A DNA stretch of 9,920 bases from Kiloniellales bacterium (lineage in GTDB: Bacteria; Pseudomonadota; Alphaproteobacteria; Kiloniellales; JAKSDN01), in assembly GCA_022360075.1 (NCBI GenBank), contig JAKSDN010000725.1, positions 1-9,920 on the forward strand. The letters are read 5' to 3'. This document shows, piece by piece, positions 6,136 through 9,920 of the stretch; position 1 is the stretch's first letter; each line of letters starts with the position of its first letter. The translations under genes were made by a program, and so were the position numbers. The notes under the pieces were generated by a model. The model was not told the DNA's origin and searched no databases. It saw only the letters and a program-made list of their open reading frames with translations.

Positions 6136-7632
6136 GTGTTGAACCCCGAGCGACGCGCCGTGGGTCTGCTTGCGCTCTGCGCCGGGCTCTATGGCGGCGT
6201 TTTCATGCTCGATCTCGTCACGCCGTACGGATTCGCCGTGGCGGTGCTCTACGCCGCGTTGGTGCCGATCGGCCTGGGGATTCGCCACCGCCAGGCGGTC
6301 CTCCTGCTCGCCCTGCTCGGCACCGGGCTCACGCTGCTCGCCGGCCTGCCGGCCTTGAGCGGCCGTACACCGAGCGAGACGGACTTCATCAACCGGGCGG
6401 TCGCGGTCATCGCGATCTGGATCACCGCCTGCCTGGCGATCGGCCATCGCCAGGGCGCCACGGCGCTCAGCGAATCCGAGCAGCGCTTCCGCCGCCTGAT
6501 CGAAGGCTCGGCCCAGGGCATCATCATCCATCGCGCCGGCCGCGCCCTGTTCGCCAATCGTGCGCTCTGCCGATTGTTCGGCTACGCCAGCCCCGAGGAG
6601 GTCCTGGCGCTGGATTCGATCGACGACTACGTCGCGCCGCACGAACGCGAGCGCGTGCGGCAGTACCGTACGGCACGTTGGCACGGCGACGAGGCGCCGG
6701 TCGGCTACGAGTACGAGGGCGTGCGCACGGACGGCAGCCAAGTCTGGATCGACTGCTGGCCGATCGTGGTGGACTGGGACGGCGAGCCGGCGATCCAGTC
6801 GGTCATGTTCGACATCACCGAGCGCAAGCAGGCCGTCGAGGCGCTCGAAGCGGCCCACGAGGAGCTGGCGCATCGCGCCCGGGCGCAGCGCAAGGCGATG
6901 GAGATGGCCGAGCGGGCCAATCGCGAGAAGTCGGCCTTCTTGGCGCGCATGAGCCACGAGTTGCGCACGCCGCTGAACGCGATCCTCGGCTTCTCCGAGG
7001 TGATCAAGGACCAGATGCTGGGGCCCATCGGCAACGCGCGCTACGGCGAGTACGCCTCCGACATCCACGAGAGCGGCCGGTTGCTCAAGAACCTGATCGA
7101 CGACCTGCTCGACCTGGCGAAGATCGAGGCCGGCAAGCTCGAGCTCAGGGACGAGCCGATCGCCCTCGCCGATCTCGTGCCGAGCGTGCTGCACTACGTC
7201 GAGCGTCAGGCGCAGCAGAAGTCGCTGAAGCTCTCGGCGGAGCTGGCAAGCGGCCTGCCAGCCTTGCGGGCGGACCCGCGAGCGGTCAAGCAGATGCTGC
7301 TCAACCTGCTCTCCAACGCGGTGAAGTTCACCCCGGAAGGCGGCGCGGTATGGCTGCGCGCCAAGCTGGGCTCGGACGGCGGCGTCTGGATCGAGGTGGA
7401 AGACAGCGGAGTCGGCATCCCGGCCGATCAGATCGAGGCGGTGATGGCGCCCTTTGCCCAGGTCGAGCGCGAGCTGCAGCGTGGCCATGAGGGCACGGGC
7501 CTGGGCCTGCCGATCGTCAAGTCGCTGATGACGCTACACGGCGGCCACTTCGCCTTACGGAGCGGCGCCGGACAGGGCACCACGGCCGTCCTGCAGTTTC
7601 CGGCGGAGCGCGCCGTTGCCGCCGCGGCCTGA
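6136..7632 (+). CDS. Membrane-bound PAS sensor histidine kinase, PleC/DivJ/PdhS-like
   Basis: Orphan sensor kinase of 498 residues. Four hydrophobic segments lie at the N-terminus (about 5-28, 31-49, 53-72, 87-104) with very short loops, so there is no real periplasmic sensor. A PAS domain follows (about 111-237, ending in FDITERKQAVEAL), then a helical linker and a HisKA domain with H274 in SHELRTPLNAILGFSE. The ATPase domain has N-box residues N390 and N394 (LLNLLSNAVKF), G1 DSGVGIP (423-429), F-box APFAQV (439-443) and G2 GTGLGLP (453-459). All catalytic motifs are intact, and no receiver domain is attached. The segment after the histidine (DQMLGPIG, then Y.EYA.DI, then SG.LLK.LIDDLLDL.KIEAG) is typical of alphaproteobacterial PdhS-type kinases acting on DivK-like receivers. 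No response regulator is adjacent. The start is GTG 6136 (TTG 6139 is possible); a stop lies in frame at 6118-6120. A CtrA box lies upstream. Confidence 0.9.
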   Translation: MLNPERRAVGLLALCAGLYGGVFMLDLVTPYGFAVAVLYAALVPIGLGIRHRQAVLLLALLGTGLTLLAGLPALSGRTPSETDFINRAVAVIAIWITACLAIGHRQGATALSESEQRFRRLIEGSAQGIIIHRAGRALFANRALCRLFGYASPEEVLALDSIDDYVAPHERERVRQYRTARWHGDEAPVGYEYEGVRTDGSQVWIDCWPIVVDWDGEPAIQSVMFDITERKQAVEALEAAHEELAHRARAQRKAMEMAERANREKSAFLARMSHELRTPLNAILGFSEVIKDQMLGPIGNARYGEYASDIHESGRLLKNLIDDLLDLAKIEAGKLELRDEPIALADLVPSVLHYVERQAQQKSLKLSAELASGLPALRADPRAVKQMLLNLLSNAVKFTPEGGAVWLRAKLGSDGGVWIEVEDSGVGIPADQIEAVMAPFAQVERELQRGHEGTGLGLPIVKSLMTLHGGHFALRSGAGQGTTAVLQFPAERAVAAAA

Positions 7633-7648
7633 CCGTCCGCGAGGACGG
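7633..7648 (+). terminator. Stem-loop directly after the kinase stop
   Basis: CCGTCC (7633-7638), loop GCGA, GGACGG (7643-7648): a perfect six-pair stem closed by a GNRA tetraloop, beginning at the first base after the stop codon. No T-run follows, so it is at best a factor-dependent or mRNA-stabilising structure. Confidence 0.35.
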
Positions 7649-7701
7649 CGCCACCGCCAAGCCGATTCCGATCTTTATTCAGCCTCGACTCGCAAAGTTG
7701 A

Positions 7702-7731
7702 TTGGTCCCCGGCCTGCCGGCTTGCCATAAT
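7702..7731 (+). promoter_or_regulatory. Candidate promoter for the small exported protein
   Basis: A possible -35 box TTGGTC (7702-7707) and a good -10 box CATAAT (7726-7731) are 18 bases apart. The spacer carries a small dyad, CCGGC-ct-GCCGG (7709-7720). The leader before the ATG at 7839 would be about 100 bases. The -10 stands out as AT-rich in this GC-rich gap; the -35 is weak. Confidence 0.35.
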
Positions 7732-7838
7732 CGCGCCCGAATCCGAGCCGGCCGGGGGGCGTGTTTCGCGCTGAAGGGCCTAGTGCTCCCATTGCGGGTG
7801 TCGATCGCGAGCGTTTTCAGAGAGGGATAGAAAAGAAG

Positions 7839-8444
7839 ATGAAGTGGTGCAGGATTTCGAGCCGTCACGTCGCCTTGACCGCCTTGCTTTTCGCGATGGT
7901 TGCCCTCCTGCCCATCGGGGCGTCGTCGAGCGATAATCACATGAAAGTCTCGCTGACCGCGGTGGTCGCGCCGGGTGCGCAGCCGCTGATGGACGCCCTC
8001 TTCACCGTCTCGAGCATCGACGATCCCGCGCGCAGGCCTCTCGAGGTCAAGAGCATCGAGGGCCCGGCCGTCGTAAAGCTCCCGGCCGGGCGCTACCGGG
8101 TCAGGGCGCGTTACGGCGACAGCGGGGCCGACAAGGAGATCGTGGTCGGCAACGGGGTGGACCGGCACGAAGTCAGCCTGAATGCCGGCTCGGTGGTGCT
8201 GCGCCTCAAGCACCACGTCGGCGGTCCGGTGCTGCGCAACGATGTCACCTGGGAGATCCTGACCTACGGCCGCGACGTCAACGGCAACCGCCACCTGATC
8301 GCGAGCTCGCCGGAGGCCCAGCCGAAGTTCTATCTGCCGGAAGGCTACTACGTGGCCCAGGCCAAGAACGGCACCCGCGACGTGCGCCACACGATCGAGG
8401 TCACCTCGGGCGCCAACTACAAGTACACGGTGATTCTGCAGTAG
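7839..8444 (+). CDS. Small exported protein with two related beta-rich halves
   Basis: I do not recognise a named family. From the ATG at 7839 the product has 201 residues. The N-terminus looks like a Sec signal peptide: a basic stretch (KWCRISSRH), a hydrophobic core about 11-28, and small residues ASSS at 28-31 for cleavage. The mature part seems to hold two copies of a beta-sandwich-like module. Copy one contains KLPAGRYRVRARYGDSG, then IVVGNG and HEVSL (80-114). Copy two contains YLPEGYYVAQAKNGTRD, then IEVTSGANYKYTVIL (165-200). The pattern LPxGxYxVxAxxG...IxVxxG...V.L resembles carboxypeptidase-regulatory-like or PEGA-type modules. It has few cysteines and no catalytic motif, so a periplasmic binding or structural role is a guess. 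AGAGGGA sits 11 bases before the start; a longer GTG start (7761) would bury the signal peptide. It lies 206 bases after the kinase and converges on the AAA+ gene. Confidence 0.75.
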   Translation: MKWCRISSRHVALTALLFAMVALLPIGASSSDNHMKVSLTAVVAPGAQPLMDALFTVSSIDDPARRPLEVKSIEGPAVVKLPAGRYRVRARYGDSGADKEIVVGNGVDRHEVSLNAGSVVLRLKHHVGGPVLRNDVTWEILTYGRDVNGNRHLIASSPEAQPKFYLPEGYYVAQAKNGTRDVRHTIEVTSGANYKYTVILQ

Positions 8445-8459
8445 CCTCTTCAGTCCGCA

Positions 8460-8473
8460 AGAGCCTCGGCTCT
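8460..8473. terminator. Small stem-loop between convergent genes
   Basis: AGAGCC (8460-8465) and GGCTCT (8468-8473) form a six-pair inverted repeat (five pairs with a four-base loop if drawn realistically). It occupies the 39-base gap between the stop codons of two convergent genes, a natural place for a shared terminator. It lacks T-runs on either strand. Confidence 0.3.
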
Positions 8474-8483
8474 CGCCCAAGCG

Positions 8484-9920
8484 TTAGGCGGCCTTGGCGA
8501 CGCTGGTTGTCGGTGGCTCTTCGGTGACGAAGAGGTTGTCGAGGGCGTTGGAGACGAGTTCGGGGCTGTACTGTGGGGCGATGCCGCGGAACTTGCAGGC
8601 CGCCAGAACCTGCTCGGCGACGAACTTGGGCTGATAGCAGGCCAGCGGCATGTCGCCGAAGTCGCGTAGGCGGTCCAGCACCAGCGAGAAGGTATCGTTG
8701 TCGAGCGTCAGGGCGCGCTGCTTGGAGACCAGCTCGAAGATGCGGCGGAAGTCCGCGACCGTCGGGCCCTCGGTGCGCAGCTTGTAGGGAATGCGGCGCA
8801 GAAAGGCGGGGTCCATCAGATCGCCCGGCGACATGTTGGTGGAGAAGATCACCAGCTCGTCGAAGGGGATCGAGAAGCTCTTGCCCGTGTGCAGCTTGAG
8901 GTAGTCGACCCGGCTTTCCAGGGGGACGATCCAGCGGTTGAGCAGATCGGCCGGGCTGACCATCTGGCGGCCGAAGTCGTCGATGATGAAGGTGCCGCCG
9001 AGCGCTTTGACGTGCATCGGCGCCTCGTAGGACTTGGCGATGGCGTTGAAGTCGAGGTCGAGCATCTCGAGCGTCAGCTCCCCGCCGACGACCACAAGCG
9101 GCCGGCGGCAGGCGACCCAGCGTTTGTCGATGTTCTTGATCTTCACCGAGGCGGGCTCACCCTCGCTCGGCTTCTCGGTCTCGACCGCCTCGTGCACGCT
9201 CGGATCGAAGACCTTCATGATCTGGCCGTCGATCTCGACGCAGTAGGGGATGTAGATCGTGTCGGCGAAGATCCGGCCGATGCGCTCGGCGACCGAGGTC
9301 TTGCCGTTGCCGGGCGGACCGTAGAGCAGAATGCTCTGGCCCGAGTTGATCGCCGGGCCGAGGCGATGGATGAAATCCTCGGTGACCACCATCTCCGAGA
9401 GCGAGTCTTCGATGCGGTCCTGGCCGACCTGCTCGTTCGTGATGCGCTGCAGCAGCACGCGGTTATGGTAGGCCTCGAGCGAGACCGGCGCGGCGCCGAC
9501 GTACTGGCATTCGTCGAGCAGCTCCTTGCCGAGGCGCCGGCCCGCCTCGCTCAACGCGTAGCGTTGCTCGGCGAAGGCGCCGCCGTCGGCGCCGAGGCTC
9601 GCGAGGTACTTTCGCTCGACCGCGTCCTCGACCAATGCCGTCATCAGGCTCGAGGGCAGGGCCAGGGCATCGGCCATCTGAGCCACGGTCTCGAGACCGC
9701 GCTGCAGCACCGTTCTGATTAGCAGGTTCAGCAGCAGGGCCGGCTTGATCCCCGTGTCCTCCAGCGACCTCGGCACCTTGGGCTTGCTGTGCAGCACGGC
9801 CTGGATCTGCTCGGCCGTGACCAGCCCGAGCGCGATCAGGCTGTCGCCGAGCAGGCCGCCCTCCTGGCGCTGGCGTTCCAAGGCGCTGTTCAGCGCCTCA
9901 TCGTCGATCAGACCGTTTGC
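8484..9920 (-). CDS. AAA+ ATPase with MshEN-like and winged-helix N-terminal regions (5' partial)
   Basis: The frame is open to the right edge, so the true start is outside; 478 residues are visible. In order: an MshEN-like segment (GLIDDEALNSAL, then GGLLGDSLIALGLVTAEQI, about residues 3-40), as found at the N-terminus of GspE/PilB-type proteins; a probable winged helix (about 58-135; ALLLNLLIRTVLQRGLETV then LVEDAVERKYL); and a AAA+ domain. The last has Walker A GPPGNGKT (201-208), a conserved RRPLVVVGGELTLEMLDL (272-289), Walker B FIIDDFGR (311-318), sensor-1 STN (360-362) and FLRRIPYK (373-380). An internal TTG at 9879-9881 is not a convincing start because the MshEN-like motif runs through it. 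I recall a widespread but uncharacterised AAA ATPase family with the same GGELTLEMLDL and LLNRWIVPLE blocks; it is loosely MoxR-like, so a remodelling role is possible. The last ~15 residues are low complexity. The neighbours give no functional clue. Confidence 0.82.
   Translation of the reverse strand, partial: ANGLIDDEALNSALERQRQEGGLLGDSLIALGLVTAEQIQAVLHSKPKVPRSLEDTGIKPALLLNLLIRTVLQRGLETVAQMADALALPSSLMTALVEDAVERKYLASLGADGGAFAEQRYALSEAGRRLGKELLDECQYVGAAPVSLEAYHNRVLLQRITNEQVGQDRIEDSLSEMVVTEDFIHRLGPAINSGQSILLYGPPGNGKTSVAERIGRIFADTIYIPYCVEIDGQIMKVFDPSVHEAVETEKPSEGEPASVKIKNIDKRWVACRRPLVVVGGELTLEMLDLDFNAIAKSYEAPMHVKALGGTFIIDDFGRQMVSPADLLNRWIVPLESRVDYLKLHTGKSFSIPFDELVIFSTNMSPGDLMDPAFLRRIPYKLRTEGPTVADFRRIFELVSKQRALTLDNDTFSLVLDRLRDFGDMPLACYQPKFVAEQVLAACKFRGIAPQYSPELVSNALDNLFVTEEPPTTSVAKAA

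Noticed and set aside
5932..7488. A 518-codon open frame on the minus strand opposite the kinase
   Set aside because: It is antisense to an intact kinase with all catalytic motifs, and its C-terminus is translated repeat DNA (the PHPNPAPQGERE type).
7761..7838. GTG start 26 codons upstream for the exported protein
   Set aside because: It would put a polar stretch ahead of an otherwise typical signal peptide; the ATG at 7839 has AGAGGGA upstream.
9879..9881. TTG as the true start of the AAA+ ATPase
   Set aside because: Codons to its right, up to the window edge, continue an MshEN-like helix pattern (GLIDDEALNSAL) in the same frame, so the gene very likely starts outside.
1..9920. tRNA, rRNA, CRISPR array, insertion sequence or phage genes
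   Set aside because: I looked on both strands and saw no cloverleaf, regularly spaced repeats, transposase or integrase motifs; the repeats present are isolated inverted pairs between genes.

Overview
This window looks like a piece of a high-GC alphaproteobacterial chromosome. The evidence is a heterotetrameric sarcosine oxidase operon end followed by formate-tetrahydrofolate ligase, palindromic intergenic repeats of the kind common in this class, a PAS histidine kinase of the PleC/DivJ/PdhS style, and a perfect match to the CtrA box (TTAA-N7-TTAAC) in front of that kinase. Placement below class (perhaps Rhodospirillales) is only a guess. No mobile-element genes, RNA genes or CRISPR arrays are visible.

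Layout. Bases 1-2657 hold the end of a sarcosine oxidase operon: soxA (5' end outside the window) and soxG, four bases apart. A 330-base gap follows, holding a long inverted repeat, two further dyads and a probable promoter/operator. Then comes fhs (2988-4658). fhs converges on a DMT/EamA transporter (4905-5792, minus), with a second inverted-repeat element between them. The transporter diverges from an orphan hybrid-free histidine kinase (6136-7632). Their 343-base shared upstream region holds a third repeat cluster and the CtrA box. A small exported protein with two related beta-rich halves follows (7839-8444, plus). It converges on a AAA+ ATPase of unusual domain composition (8484-9920, minus), whose start lies beyond the right edge.

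How the genes work together. Sarcosine oxidase demethylates sarcosine and loads the released carbon on tetrahydrofolate. Fhs makes 10-formyl-tetrahydrofolate from formate, so both feed the same one-carbon folate pool. fhs seems to have its own promoter, with a 21-base perfect dyad of the GntR/FadR operator type over it, so it need not be co-expressed with sox. The remaining genes look functionally unrelated to these. The kinase is probably part of, or controlled by, the CtrA cell-cycle/motility network. The exported protein and the AAA+ ATPase have no function I can assign.

The observations most worth following are the CtrA box placed about 35 bases before a plausible start point of the kinase gene, the operator over the fhs promoter, the covarying stems in the 2698-2813 element, and the MshEN-like/winged-helix/AAA+ architecture of the last gene.
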